Assembly (NCBI RefSeq): GCF_009711085.1
Contig: NZ_WMKA01000003.1
Location: 1-64,000, forward strand
Source of the DNA: Cellulosimicrobium composti
Lineage (GTDB): Bacteria > Actinomycetota > Actinomycetes > Actinomycetales > Cellulomonadaceae
DNA: 64,000 bases
Reading direction: 5' to 3'
The position numbers and the translations under genes were made by a program. Below are positions 16,275 through 24,426 of this stretch, piece after piece; within the stretch, counting starts at the first letter, position 1, and every line of letters starts with the position of its first letter. The notes under the pieces were generated by a model. That model did not search any database, had not been told where the DNA came from, and was given only the letters and a program-made list of their open reading frames with translations.

Positions 16275-16946
16275 TCACGCCCCCGCGACCTGCGCGGCGC
16301 CCGGCAGGAGGTCGGCGACCGGCTCGGTGTAGTGCAGCGCGACGAGGCGGTCGTCCTCGAAGTGCAGCGACGTGAGGGACGCGAGCGAGCACTCGCGCTT
16401 GCGGGGGTCGTGCCACAGGCGGCGGTTCTCGTAGCTGAGGCGGGTGAGCCAGACGGGGAGCTGGTGGCTGACGAGCAGCGCCTCGCGCCCCGCGGCCTTG
16501 TCCCGCGCGTCGGCGACGGCGGCCCGCATGCGCGCGACCTGCTCGACGTACGGCTCGCCCCAGGACGGGCGGAACGGGTTCCACAGGTGGCGCCAGTGCT
16601 GCGGGTGCCGCAGCGAGCCGTCGCCGACGCCGAACGTCATGCCCTCGAAGTGGTTCGCGGCCTCGATGAGTCGGTCGTCGGTGCCGAGCTCGAGGCCGAA
16701 CGCCTCCGCGGCGGGCGTCGCCGTCTCCTGCGCGCGCTGGAGGGGGGACGCGACGACGACGGCGAGGTCGGCCCGCGGCCGCGACGTCCCGTCGGGGCCG
16801 GGCTCGCCCGCGAGGTGCGCGGCGACGCGGCGGGCCATCTCGTGGCCGCGCTCGGACAGGTGGTAGCCGGGGATGCGGCCGTACAGGACGCCGTCGGGGT
16901 TGTGGACCTCGCCGTGGCGCAGGAGGTGGACGATGGTGGAGACCAT
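16275..16946 (-). CDS. Histidine phosphatase family protein (GpmB-like)
   Basis: 223-residue enzyme of the phosphoglycerate-mutase/histidine phosphatase superfamily. The phospho-acceptor motif is LLRHGEVHNPDGVLYGR near the N terminus, the second Arg and acid residues are in SPLQRAQETA, and the second His is in LLVSHQLPVWLTRL. Its substrate cannot be told from sequence. Genes of this type commonly precede tlpA-ccdA-resB-ccsB in actinobacteria, often after hemL, which is absent here. ATG at 16946 is preferred to an upstream GTG at 16952. Confidence 0.88.
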   Translation of the reverse strand: MVSTIVHLLRHGEVHNPDGVLYGRIPGYHLSERGHEMARRVAAHLAGEPGPDGTSRPRADLAVVVASPLQRAQETATPAAEAFGLELGTDDRLIEAANHFEGMTFGVGDGSLRHPQHWRHLWNPFRPSWGEPYVEQVARMRAAVADARDKAAGREALLVSHQLPVWLTRLSYENRRLWHDPRKRECSLASLTSLHFEDDRLVALHYTEPVADLLPGAAQVAGA

Positions 16947-17006
16947 GCGCACCAGTGTCCCGCACTCCGCGGGCCGGGTGGCACCGCGCCCGGGTGACGC
17001 GCGACG

Positions 17007-17534
17007 TCAGGAGGCGCGTTCCCCCTTGCACGCGGCGGCGACGGCGGCCATCGCCTCGCCGAGCGCGCGGAACTGCTCGGGGGTGAGCACGTCGACCATG
17101 TACCGCCGCACGGCTGCGACGTGCGCGGGCGCGGACGCGACGAGCACGCGGTAGCCCTCGCTCGTCATCGCGCAGTTGACGCCGCGCCGGTCGCCCGTGC
17201 TCGCCGAGCGGCGCACGAGGCCGCGCGCCTCCATGCGCGCGACCGTGTGCGTGACGCGGCTGCGCGAGCGCGCGAGACCGTCCGCGAGCGCCGACATGCG
17301 CAGCGTGTGGTCCGGGCTCTCCGAGAGCCGCACGAGCAGCTCGTACTCGTTGAGGGAGACGTCGGAGCGCTCCTCGTGGTCGCGGCCCACGGCTTCGATG
17401 AAGCGCACCGTCCCGTCGAGGTAGGCGCGCCAGAGCCGCTGCTGCTCGGCGTCGAGCCAGCGGGGCTCGTCGGTCGCGGAGGCGGTGCGGGGTGCGGACG
17501 TCATCGGGGGGTTGTCGACGTCGTTGCTCGTCAT
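17007..17534 (-). CDS. MarR-family transcriptional regulator
   Basis: 175-residue winged-helix regulator of the MarR family. The DNA-binding part reads LNEYELLVRLSESPDHTLRMSALADGLARSRSRVTHTVARMEARGLVRR, then STGDRRGVNCAMTSEGYRVL (the wing). No redox Cys in the positions used by OhrR. A GAGGA ribosome site supports ATG at 17532-17534; another ATG is 30 bases in. It is divergent from yceI, and a 14-bp palindrome lies between them, so it probably represses itself and yceI. Confidence 0.9.
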   Translation of the reverse strand: MTSNDVDNPPMTSAPRTASATDEPRWLDAEQQRLWRAYLDGTVRFIEAVGRDHEERSDVSLNEYELLVRLSESPDHTLRMSALADGLARSRSRVTHTVARMEARGLVRRSASTGDRRGVNCAMTSEGYRVLVASAPAHVAAVRRYMVDVLTPEQFRALGEAMAAVAAACKGERAS

Positions 17535-17649
17535 GGGTCCTCGTGCGGTGTGCGGAGGGGCGCGGTCAGGTGCGGGGCGTCGTCCCACATTGTTCCACCC
17601 CACCGGGAATAGACGGATCGACCGTCGCTGTTGATACGCTCCGTACGAA

Positions 17650-17663
17650 GTTGAACCTTCAAC
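17650..17663. promoter_or_regulatory. MarR-type palindrome between marR and yceI
   Basis: GTTGAA-CC-TTCAAC is a perfect inverted repeat in the 168-bp divergent region, 40 bases before the yceI start. The TTGAA/TTCAA core is a well-known shape for MarR-family operators. It is one of few A+T-rich words in the neighbourhood. Confidence 0.65.
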
Positions 17664-17702
17664 CAAGTCGGTCCGCGGACCACGACCCTCACAGGAGCAT
17701 CC

Positions 17703-18254
17703 ATGGCCTCGTCGCTGCCCACCGGGCTTACCTCCGGCACCTACGCCCTCGACTCGTCCCACTCGCAGGCGGCCTTCAGCGTCCGCCACGCCGGCATCTC
17801 CAAGGTGCGCGGCACGCTCGCCATCACGGCCGGCACCATCACCGTGGGCGACGACCTCGAGTCGACCGCCGTGACCGCCGAGCTCGACGCCGCGTCCGTG
17901 AGCACGGGCGACGAGAACCGCGACAACCACCTGCGCAGCGCTGACTTCTGGGACGCCGAGAACAAGCCGACGTGGACCTTCACGTCGACGCGCATCACCG
18001 GCGACGGCGACGACTACGTCGTGGCGGGCGACCTGACCATCAACGGCGTGACCAAGCCGGTCGAGCTCGAGACCGAGTTCGCGGGCACCGCGACCGACCC
18101 GTTCGGCAACTCGCGCGCCGGGTTCGAGGCCACCACCGAGATCTCGCGCAAGGAGTTCGGCCTCACGTGGAACGCCGCGCTCGAGACCGGCGGCGTCCTC
18201 GTGGGCGACAAGATCAAGATCTCGCTCGACGTCTCGGCCATCAAGCAGGCCTGA
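17703..18254 (+). CDS. YceI family protein
   Basis: 183-residue lipocalin-like protein of the YceI family, which binds polyisoprenoid-like lipids in its barrel. It starts without a signal peptide and contains the expected blocks: GTYALDSSHSQAAFSVRHAGISKVRG, DLESTAVTAELDAASVSTGDENRDNHLRS, DFWDAENKPTWTFTST, DLTINGVTKPVELETEF and EISRKEFGLTWN. An AGGAG site lies five bases before the ATG. Its lipid ligand is unknown here; location next to menaquinone and cytochrome genes may be coincidence. Likely controlled by the divergent MarR protein. Confidence 0.93.
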   Translation: MASSLPTGLTSGTYALDSSHSQAAFSVRHAGISKVRGTLAITAGTITVGDDLESTAVTAELDAASVSTGDENRDNHLRSADFWDAENKPTWTFTSTRITGDGDDYVVAGDLTINGVTKPVELETEFAGTATDPFGNSRAGFEATTEISRKEFGLTWNAALETGGVLVGDKIKISLDVSAIKQA

Positions 18255-18304
18255 CGACGTCCCGGGGCCTCCCGGGAAGGGCGCTCCCGGCAGGGCGCCG
18301 GGCG

Positions 18305-18336
18305 ACGGGGTCGCGTGCGCGAGCACGCGGCCCCGT
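18305..18336. terminator. Bidirectional hairpin between yceI and rex
   Basis: 14-bp stem (18305-18318 with 18323-18336, one G-T pair) and a GCGA loop between two convergent genes. Suits termination of both transcripts. Confidence 0.7.
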
Positions 18337-18392
18337 CGTCGTTCCCCGGCGGGCCCGCCCCGGGTCCCGGACGGGCGCCGCGGCCCGTCGGC

Positions 18393-19067
18393 TCAGCGGC
18401 CCTGCGACTCCGCGAGGGCGCGCGCCTGCGAGTGGAACGCGAGGATCTGCAGCTCGCTGCCGACGTCGACCCCGCGCACGTCGACGTCCGGGGGCACCTG
18501 CAGCGCGCGCGGCGCGAAGTTGAGGATCTCGCGCACGCCCGCCGCGACGACCCGGTCCGCGACCGCCTGCGCGTGGGCCGCGGGCGTCGCGAGCACGACG
18601 ATCGACACCTTCTCGCGCTCGACGACCTCCTCGAGCGCGTCGACGTGCTCCACGACCAGACCCGCCGCGCGCGTGCCCACCACGTCCGGCGACGCGTCCA
18701 GGAGCGCCGCGACGTGGAAGCCGCGCTGCTCGTAGCCCGAGTAGTTGGCGAGCGCGTGCCCGAGGTTGCCGATCCCGATGATCGCGATGCGGTGCTCGTC
18801 GACGAGGCCGAGGGCCTCGGTGATGTACTGCGCGAGCGAGTCGACGTCGTACCCGACGCCGCGCGTCCCGAACGAGCCGAGGAACGACAGGTCCTTGCGC
18901 AGCTGCGCGGGCCCGACGCCGGAGAGCTCCGCGAGCTCGACCGACGACGTCGTCGCCACCCCGCGCGACACGAGATCGCGCAACGCCCGCAGGTAGGAGG
19001 GGAGCCGCGCCACCGTCGCGCTCGGGATCCCCGGCGCCGTCACCTCACCGACTACCTGCTCAGCCAC
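18393..19067 (-). CDS. rex: Rex, NADH/NAD+-sensing transcriptional repressor
   Basis: 224-residue redox sensor that releases DNA when NADH is high, controlling respiratory and fermentative genes. An N-terminal winged helix (about residues 10-85; PSYLRALRDLVSRGVATTSSVELAELSGVGPAQLRKDLSFLGSFGTRGVGYDV) precedes a Rossmann domain with IIGIGNLGHALANY (NADH-binding glycines), LDASPDVVGT and VVLATPAAHAQAVAD. Start is GTG at 19067. Upstream in the same direction is a glutaredoxin-like gene. In many actinobacteria hemA follows rex, but here a convergent yceI does. I found no clear Rex box in the window. Confidence 0.95.
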   Translation of the reverse strand: MAEQVVGEVTAPGIPSATVARLPSYLRALRDLVSRGVATTSSVELAELSGVGPAQLRKDLSFLGSFGTRGVGYDVDSLAQYITEALGLVDEHRIAIIGIGNLGHALANYSGYEQRGFHVAALLDASPDVVGTRAAGLVVEHVDALEEVVEREKVSIVVLATPAAHAQAVADRVVAAGVREILNFAPRALQVPPDVDVRGVDVGSELQILAFHSQARALAESQGR

Positions 19068-19125
19068 CCGTCACCTCGCCGTCACTGGGACCGTCCTCGT
19101 CGACGGTCGCGCTCTTCCGGGGGAA

Positions 19126-19419
19126 TCATCCCAGGTCCGTGCGCGCGGCCGAAATCCTGGCGACCGCGCGCGCGAGCCGCCGGGCGTCGACCCGCCAGAA
19201 GCCCTGCTGCACGCCCCCGACCGTGACGACCGGGACGTACTCGCCGTACTGCTCGCGCAGCGCCGGGTCCGCGTCCGGGGCGTCGACGTCGACCTCCGCC
19301 CACGCGACCCCCGCCTCGGCGCACACCGCCTCGACGACGGCGCGCGCGTCGTCGCACAGGTGGCACCCCGCGCGGCCGTACAGCAGGACGGGAGGGGTCG
19401 GGGCGTCGGGCGTGCTCAC
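19126..19419 (-). CDS. Glutaredoxin family protein
   Basis: 97 residues with a glutaredoxin/DUF836-like fold. The active-site motif is LYGRAGCHLCDDARAVVEAV (Cys-His-Leu-Cys near residues 19-22), followed by WAEVDVDAPDADPALREQYGEYVPVVTVGG with the cis-Pro loop. It probably works on small-thiol or mycothiol disulfides, although its partner is not visible. GTG at 19419 is supported by TACGCT six bases upstream. It lies 58 bases before rex and is divergent from the HAD gene, a conserved actinobacterial arrangement. Confidence 0.9.
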   Translation of the reverse strand: MSTPDAPTPPVLLYGRAGCHLCDDARAVVEAVCAEAGVAWAEVDVDAPDADPALREQYGEYVPVVTVGGVQQGFWRVDARRLARAVARISAARTDLG

Positions 19420-19470
19420 GCCCCCAGCGTACGAGGAGCCGCGGGCGCGACCGCCTAGAGTAGACGCATG
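19417..19470. promoter_or_regulatory. Divergent leaderless promoters for glutaredoxin and HAD genes
   Basis: Minus strand: TACGCT (19426-19431), six bases, GTG at 19419. Plus strand: TAGAGT (19456-19461), six bases, ATG at 19468. Both transcripts should have little or no leader. Confidence 0.65.
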
Positions 19471-20346
19471 GCGACGTCTTCCGGCCCGGGCCCTGACCTG
19501 CCCCCCGGGTCGACCGGCGAGGACGCGCCCGGCGCCGGACGCCCCGCCCCACCGCCCCCGCACCGCGTCGCCGCGTTCTTCGACGTCGACAACACGATCA
19601 TCCGCGGCGCCTCGTCGTTCCACCTCGCACGCGCCCTCTACCAGCGCGAGTTCTTCTCCACGCTCGACATCGTGCGCTTCGCGGTGCACCAGGCGCGCTA
19701 CCTCCTCTTCGGCGAGAACAAGCAGCAGATCGACCGCATCCGGTCGCGCGCGCTCGCGCTCATCGCCGGGCGCTCCGTCGCGGAGGTCACCGCGATCGGC
19801 GAGGAGGTGTACGACACCGTCCTGTCGCTGCGCATCTACCCCGGCACGCGGCGCCTGCTCGACGAGCACCTCGCGGCGGGGCACCAGGTGTGGCTCGTCT
19901 CGGCGACGCCCGTCGAGATCGGCGAGCTCATCGCCCGCCGTCTCGGCACGACCGGCGCCCTCGGCACCGTCGCGGAGCACGAGGACGGCTTCTACACCGG
20001 CCGGCTCGTGGGCGACATGATGCACGGCCGCGCCAAGGCCGCCGGCGTGCGCGCCCTCGCCGAGCGCGAGGACATCGACCTGGCCGCGTCCTACGCCTAC
20101 GGCGACTCGCTCAACGACGTCGCCATGATGGAGGCCGTCGGGCACCCGTGCCCCATCAACCCCGACGCGCGCCTGCGCCGCCACGCCCAGGACGTCGGGT
20201 GGCCGATCCGCGAGTTCCGCGGCCGGCGCCGCCGCGTCGCGCGCAGCAGCGTGCGCACCGCGAGCTGGGCCGGCGCCGCGTGGGCCGCCGCGCTCGTCCT
20301 GCGCTCCGTGCGCCGCGCCGTCGACCGCCGCATCGCCCGCCTCTGA
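19468..20346 (+). CDS. HAD-IB family hydrolase (SerB-like)
   Basis: 292-residue phosphatase of haloacid dehalogenase subfamily IB. Motif I is AAFFDVDNTIIRGASSFHLA (nucleophile Asp near residue 39), motif II is WLVSATPVEIGELIA, and motif III/IV is YAYGDSLNDVAMMEAVGHPCPINPDA. A Pro-rich disordered N-terminal tail of ~30 residues precedes it, and a basic C-terminal segment with a hydrophobic stretch (TASWAGAAWAAALVLRSVRR) may touch the membrane. Substrate could be a phospholipid precursor or phosphoserine; the membrane-like tail favours the former. The ATG has a leaderless promoter. Confidence 0.88.
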   Translation: MATSSGPGPDLPPGSTGEDAPGAGRPAPPPPHRVAAFFDVDNTIIRGASSFHLARALYQREFFSTLDIVRFAVHQARYLLFGENKQQIDRIRSRALALIAGRSVAEVTAIGEEVYDTVLSLRIYPGTRRLLDEHLAAGHQVWLVSATPVEIGELIARRLGTTGALGTVAEHEDGFYTGRLVGDMMHGRAKAAGVRALAEREDIDLAASYAYGDSLNDVAMMEAVGHPCPINPDARLRRHAQDVGWPIREFRGRRRRVARSSVRTASWAGAAWAAALVLRSVRRAVDRRIARL

Positions 20347-20406
20347 CGCCCTGGGGCTGCGGGTCGGCGGGGCGGTGGCGGCGCCGCACCGCGGGCGCAG
20401 ACGCGT

Positions 20407-20438
20407 CGAGCCCGGTCCCTCGGGAGGGGCCGGGCTCG
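20407..20438. terminator. Strong hairpin between HAD gene and bS22
   Basis: A 15-bp near-perfect stem (20407-20421 with 20424-20438, one G-T pair, effective four-base loop CGGG) lies between two convergent genes. Likely a bidirectional terminator. Confidence 0.7.
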
Positions 20439-20471
20439 ACGACGGGTCGGCGCGTCAGGACGCGCGCGACG

Positions 20472-20570
20472 TCACTTCTTGTTGCGACGCTGGTGACGCG
20501 TCTTGCGAAGCAGCTTGCGGTGCTTCTTCTTGGCCATGCGCTTGCGGCGCTTCTTGATGACGGAGCCCAT
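20472..20570 (-). CDS. Small ribosomal protein bS22 (AURKAIP1/COX24 domain)
   Basis: Only 32 residues, almost all basic: it starts MGSVIKKRRKRMAKKKHRK and ends TRHQRRNKK. This matches the actinobacterial AURKAIP1/COX24-domain protein found in mycobacterial 30S subunits as bS22. Start ATG at 20570 is fixed by a GAGGA site four bases upstream; the longer open frame upstream is not homologous. A TAGGCT box about 130 bases upstream could drive it. Such genes are often missed because of size. Confidence 0.88.
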   Translation of the reverse strand: MGSVIKKRRKRMAKKKHRKLLRKTRHQRRNKK

Positions 20571-20792
20571 ACGGTCCTCGCAATGCTCGAACGGCGTGTC
20601 GGTCGGCGACCGGTCGACCGGCCGCGTGTGGTCCACGGTTGATCGGGGCGCCCCGGCGACCACTGGGGCGCCGCGAGCCGACCAACACGAGAGAAATCCG
20701 CCCCCTAGCCTACCTGCTCGCGCTCGTGCCCCGGTACGTGGACGGGCACCCGGGCACCGGACGGGCGCACGACGGCGCGCGGTCGGGCCCGC

Positions 20793-22022
20793 TCAGTCGA
20801 AGTGCGGGTCGAGGCCCAGGAGCGGGAAGACGGCGCGGCGCGTGGCGGCGACGGCGCGGTCGACCTCGTCGTCCGGGTCGTAGCCGCTGCGCCAGCGCCG
20901 CACCTCCACGGGCGGGCCGAACTCCCGCGGGGCGTCGAACCCGGCGACCTCGGCGACCCGCGCGCGCCACTCCTGCGGCAGCGGCGCGCCCGCGGTCACG
21001 GGACGGTGCACGACCTCCCCCACCACGGCCGACCACACGAGCGGCACGACCCGCGCGATCGCGTACCCGCCGCCGCCGAGCGCGAGCCACCGCCCGCCCG
21101 TGAGCTCGTGCGCGAGGTCGTGCACCCACGCGGCGGCGGTGCGCTGCGCGTCGACCGAGACGTCGAGGTCGGACAACGGGTCCTCGCCGTGGGCGTCGCA
21201 CCCGTGCTGCGTCACGAGGACGTCGGGCCCGAAGGTCCGCAGCACCGCCGGCACGACGGCGTCGACCGCCCGCAGCCACCGCGCGCCGTCGGTGCGGCGC
21301 GGCAGCGCGACGTTGACGGCGGTGCCCTGCGCCCGGGGCCCCCCGACGTCCGTGGCGAAGCCCGTCCCGGGGAAGAGCGTCGTGCCGCTCTGGTGGACGG
21401 AGACCGTGAGCACGCGCGGGTCGTCCCAGAACGCCTCCTCGACACCGTCGCCGTGGTGCGCGTCGAGGTCCACGTACGCGACGCGCTCGACGCCCTCGTC
21501 GAGCAGGCGGCGGATCGCGACGGAGGCGTCGTTGTAGACGCAGAACCCCGACGCCGCACCCGCGCGCGCGTGGTGCATCCCGCCCGCGACGTTCACGGCG
21601 TGCACCGCGCGGCCCGCGGCGATCTCGCCCGCCGCGGCCCACGAGCCCGCGACGATCCGGGCCGCGGCCTCGTGCATGCCCGGGAACACCGGGTCGTCCT
21701 CCGTGCCGAGCCCGCGGTGCGGGTCGGTCGTCCCGTGCTCGGACGCGGCACGGACCGCCGCGACGTACTCCGGGTCGTGCACGAGCTCCAGCACCTCGTC
21801 GGACGCGGGCTCGGGGTGCACGAACGTCACGCCGGGGCCGTCGTCGAGCAGACCGAGCGCGCGCACGAGCCCCATCGTCAGGTCGAGCCGCGCGGGCGCC
21901 ATCGGGTGGCCGGGACCGAAGTCGTACCCGAGGAGCTCCGGGCTCCACACGACGCAGGCTCCGGGTGCCGCGGCCGCCGCACGGGCGGCCTCGGGCGACG
22001 ACGTCGGGTCGGTCGAGGGCAT
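20793..22022 (-). CDS. acuC: AcuC-type acetoin utilisation protein (class I deacetylase fold)
   Basis: 409-residue zinc-dependent protein deacetylase of the AcuC branch, which in Bacillus deacetylates acetyl-CoA synthetase. Visible catalytic blocks: GGMHHARAGAASGFCVYND (His pair), YVDLDAHHGDGVEEAFWDDP (zinc Asp-x-His), TQHGCDAHGEDPLSDL (second zinc Asp) and LALGGGGYAIARV. Length and motif order are normal. The C-terminal ~70 residues are specific to actinobacterial AcuC. TACCGT lies five bases before the ATG, close to the leaderless pattern. No acetoin genes are nearby; it is divergent from ktrB. Confidence 0.92.
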   Translation of the reverse strand: MPSTDPTSSPEAARAAAAAPGACVVWSPELLGYDFGPGHPMAPARLDLTMGLVRALGLLDDGPGVTFVHPEPASDEVLELVHDPEYVAAVRAASEHGTTDPHRGLGTEDDPVFPGMHEAAARIVAGSWAAAGEIAAGRAVHAVNVAGGMHHARAGAASGFCVYNDASVAIRRLLDEGVERVAYVDLDAHHGDGVEEAFWDDPRVLTVSVHQSGTTLFPGTGFATDVGGPRAQGTAVNVALPRRTDGARWLRAVDAVVPAVLRTFGPDVLVTQHGCDAHGEDPLSDLDVSVDAQRTAAAWVHDLAHELTGGRWLALGGGGYAIARVVPLVWSAVVGEVVHRPVTAGAPLPQEWRARVAEVAGFDAPREFGPPVEVRRWRSGYDPDDEVDRAVAATRRAVFPLLGLDPHFD

Positions 22023-22188
22023 GGCTCACGGTAACGCCCGACGGCGCGCGCTCGCCCCGCCGGACCGTCGGACGGACCGGCGTCCCCCGCGCAGCCGCCC
22101 GGGAGGGCATGATGTCCCGGCGCCGGAGCGGCGACATGACGGGCCGCCCCGCCCGTGGCAGAGTGACGCGAGTGGTGAGGGAGGCTCC

Positions 22189-23565
22189 ATGCCGACGAGC
22201 ATGACGGGGCGCCTGTTCCGAGGGCGGGAGATCGTCGACCGCCTCGCCCGGCAGTCGCCCGCCCGCCTCGCCGTCACCGTGTTCGCCGCGGTCATCGCCG
22301 TCTTCACCGCCCTGCTCATGGCGCCCTGGGCCACCGCGAGCGGGCGCGCCGCGCCGTTCGTCGACGCGCTGTTCACCGCGACGTCCGCGGTGTGCGTCAC
22401 GGGGCTCGTCGTCGTCCCGACCGGGACCTACTGGTCCACGTACGGGCAGGTCGTCATCCTGCTCGGCATCAAGATCGGCGGCCTCGGGGTCATGACGCTC
22501 GCGTCGATCCTCGGCATGGCCGTGTCGCGCCGGATCGGCCTCACGCAGAAGCTCCTCACCGCGTCGGAGACGAAGACGACGCGGCTCGGCGAGGTCGGCT
22601 CGCTCGTGCGCGTCGTCATCATCACCTCGACGTCGCTCGAGCTCCTCATCGCGCTGCTCCTGCTCCCGCGGTTCGTCGTGCTCGAGGAGACGTTCGGCGA
22701 GGCGGCGTGGCACGGCATCTTCTACGGCATCTCCGCCTTCAACAACGCGGGGTTCATCCCGACCGAGCAGGGACTCGCGCCGTACGTCGGCGACTGGATG
22801 CTGTGCCTGCCGATCATCCTCGGCGTGTTCATCGGGTCCCTCGGGTTCCCCGTGATCCTCAACGTCATGCGCAACCGCCGACGCGCCGCCAAGTGGAACC
22901 TGCACACCAAGCTCACGCTCTCCACGAGCGCGGTGCTCGTCGTCGTCGGGACGGTCCTCTTCGCGGCCCTCGAGTGGACGAACGAGCGCACCCTCGGACC
23001 GCTCGCGCTCGGCGAGAAGGTGCTCGCGTCCCTGTTCGCGGGCGTCATGCCGCGCTCCGGCGGGTTCTCCACCGTCGACACGGGAGGCATGCACGAGGCG
23101 AGCTGGCTCATCACCGACGCGCTCATGTTCGTCGGCGGCGGCTCCGCGTCCACCGCGGGCGGCATCAAGGTCACGACCCTCGCCGTCATGCTCATCGCGA
23201 TCGTGTCCGAGGCCCGCGGCGACCGCGACATGGAGACGTTCGGCCGCCGCATCCCGCGCGACACGCTGCGCCTCGCCGTCGCGGTGTCGTTCGTCGGCGC
23301 GACCGCCGTGCTCGTGTCCAGCCTCCTGCTGCTCGAGATCACCGGCGAGACGCTCGACGTCATCCTCTTCGAGACCATCTCCGCGTTCGCGACCGTCGGC
23401 CTCACCACCGGCATCACGCCCGGGCTCCCCGACGCGGGCAAGTACGTGCTCGTCGCGCTCATGTTCGTCGGGCGCACCGGGACCATGACCTTCGCCGCGG
23501 CGCTCGCGCTGCGCGACCGCCGCCGCATCGTGCGCTACCCCGAGGAGCGCCCCATCATCGGGTGA
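22189..23565 (+). CDS. ktrB: KtrB/TrkH-type potassium channel subunit
   Basis: 458-residue membrane channel of the TrkH/KtrB family for K+ (or Na+-coupled K+) uptake. The four pore loops with their selectivity-filter glycines are visible: TSAVCVTGLVV, ISAFNNAGFIP, GVMPRSGGFSTVD and ISAFATVGLTTG. The loop between the third pore and next helix (GGGSASTAGGIKV) matches the KtrB gating region. The product size fits KtrB better than TrkH. ATG at 22189 has a GAGGGAGG site. The cytosolic regulator gene ktrA follows after 69 bases. Confidence 0.93.
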   Translation: MPTSMTGRLFRGREIVDRLARQSPARLAVTVFAAVIAVFTALLMAPWATASGRAAPFVDALFTATSAVCVTGLVVVPTGTYWSTYGQVVILLGIKIGGLGVMTLASILGMAVSRRIGLTQKLLTASETKTTRLGEVGSLVRVVIITSTSLELLIALLLLPRFVVLEETFGEAAWHGIFYGISAFNNAGFIPTEQGLAPYVGDWMLCLPIILGVFIGSLGFPVILNVMRNRRRAAKWNLHTKLTLSTSAVLVVVGTVLFAALEWTNERTLGPLALGEKVLASLFAGVMPRSGGFSTVDTGGMHEASWLITDALMFVGGGSASTAGGIKVTTLAVMLIAIVSEARGDRDMETFGRRIPRDTLRLAVAVSFVGATAVLVSSLLLLEITGETLDVILFETISAFATVGLTTGITPGLPDAGKYVLVALMFVGRTGTMTFAAALALRDRRRIVRYPEERPIIG

Positions 23566-23634
23566 GCGACCCGCCCGCGGCGCGCACCGCCGTCGGGCAC
23601 CCGCCGACCCTCCGGACCGACGAAAGGCCCCACC

Positions 23635-24408
23635 GTGACCGACCCCTTCTCCCGCGCCGCCGACGGGAAGGACGACGCGCCCGCGGGCGCCGTGGCGCGG
23701 CGCATCGCCGAGCGGGGCCGCGCCGAGCGCGCGCGCCGCGACGAGGCGAAGGCGCCCCGCAAGGACGCCGGCGTCCTCGTGATCGGGCTCGGCCGCTTCG
23801 GCACGGCGATCGCGGCGACGCTCGACCGGCTCGGGCAGGACGTGCTCGCCGTCGAGCGCGACCCCGACCTCGTGGCCCAGTGGAGCGGGCAGCTCCCCCT
23901 CGTCGAGGCGGACGCGTCCAACCCCGTCGCGCTCGAGCAGCTCGGCGCACGGGACTTCCCCGTCGCCGTCGTCGGCGTCGGGACGTCGCTCGAGGCGAGC
24001 GTGCTCATCACCGGCAACCTCGTGGACCTCGGGACGCCGCAGATCTGGGCCAAGGCGGTCTCCGCCGAGCACGGGCGCATCCTCCAGCGCATCGGCGCCC
24101 ACCACGTCGTCTTCCCCGAGGCCGACGCGGGCTCACGCGTCGCCCACCTCGTGTCCGGCAAGCTCCTCGACTACATCGAGGTCGAGGACGGCTTCACCAT
24201 CGTCAAGATGCGCCCGCCGAAGGAGGTCCAGGGCTTCACCCTGGCCCAGTCGAAGCTGCGCGAGCGCTACGGCGTCACCGTCATCGGCGTGAAGTCCCCC
24301 GGTGAGGACTTCCTCTACGCCACGCCCGAGACCCGCGTCAGCGCCAACGACCTCCTCATCGTCTCCGGCCACGCCGACCTTCTGGAGCGCTTCGCCGCCC
24401 GCCCCTGA
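23635..24408 (+). CDS. ktrA: KtrA/TrkA-type RCK regulatory subunit
   Basis: 257-residue cytosolic ring protein that gates KtrB. After a charged ~45-residue extension it has one RCK unit: an N-terminal Rossmann domain (VLVIGLGRFGTAIAATLDRLG, then AVERDPDLV and EADASNP) binding ATP/ADP or NAD(H), and a C-terminal RCK_C domain (about residues 175-255; IVKMRPPKEVQGFTLAQS, VTVIGVKSPGEDF, ANDLLIVSGHADLLERF). A single RCK unit fits KtrA. Start GTG at 23635 has a GAAAGG site. A long inverted repeat follows the stop. Confidence 0.92.
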   Translation: MTDPFSRAADGKDDAPAGAVARRIAERGRAERARRDEAKAPRKDAGVLVIGLGRFGTAIAATLDRLGQDVLAVERDPDLVAQWSGQLPLVEADASNPVALEQLGARDFPVAVVGVGTSLEASVLITGNLVDLGTPQIWAKAVSAEHGRILQRIGAHHVVFPEADAGSRVAHLVSGKLLDYIEVEDGFTIVKMRPPKEVQGFTLAQSKLRERYGVTVIGVKSPGEDFLYATPETRVSANDLLIVSGHADLLERFAARP

Positions 24409-24426
24409 TCCCCGCCGCCCGTGACG

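Noticed and set aside
22100-22188. c-di-AMP (ydaO) riboswitch before ktrB
   Set aside because: Only a five-base inverted match was visible and none of the conserved riboswitch structure.
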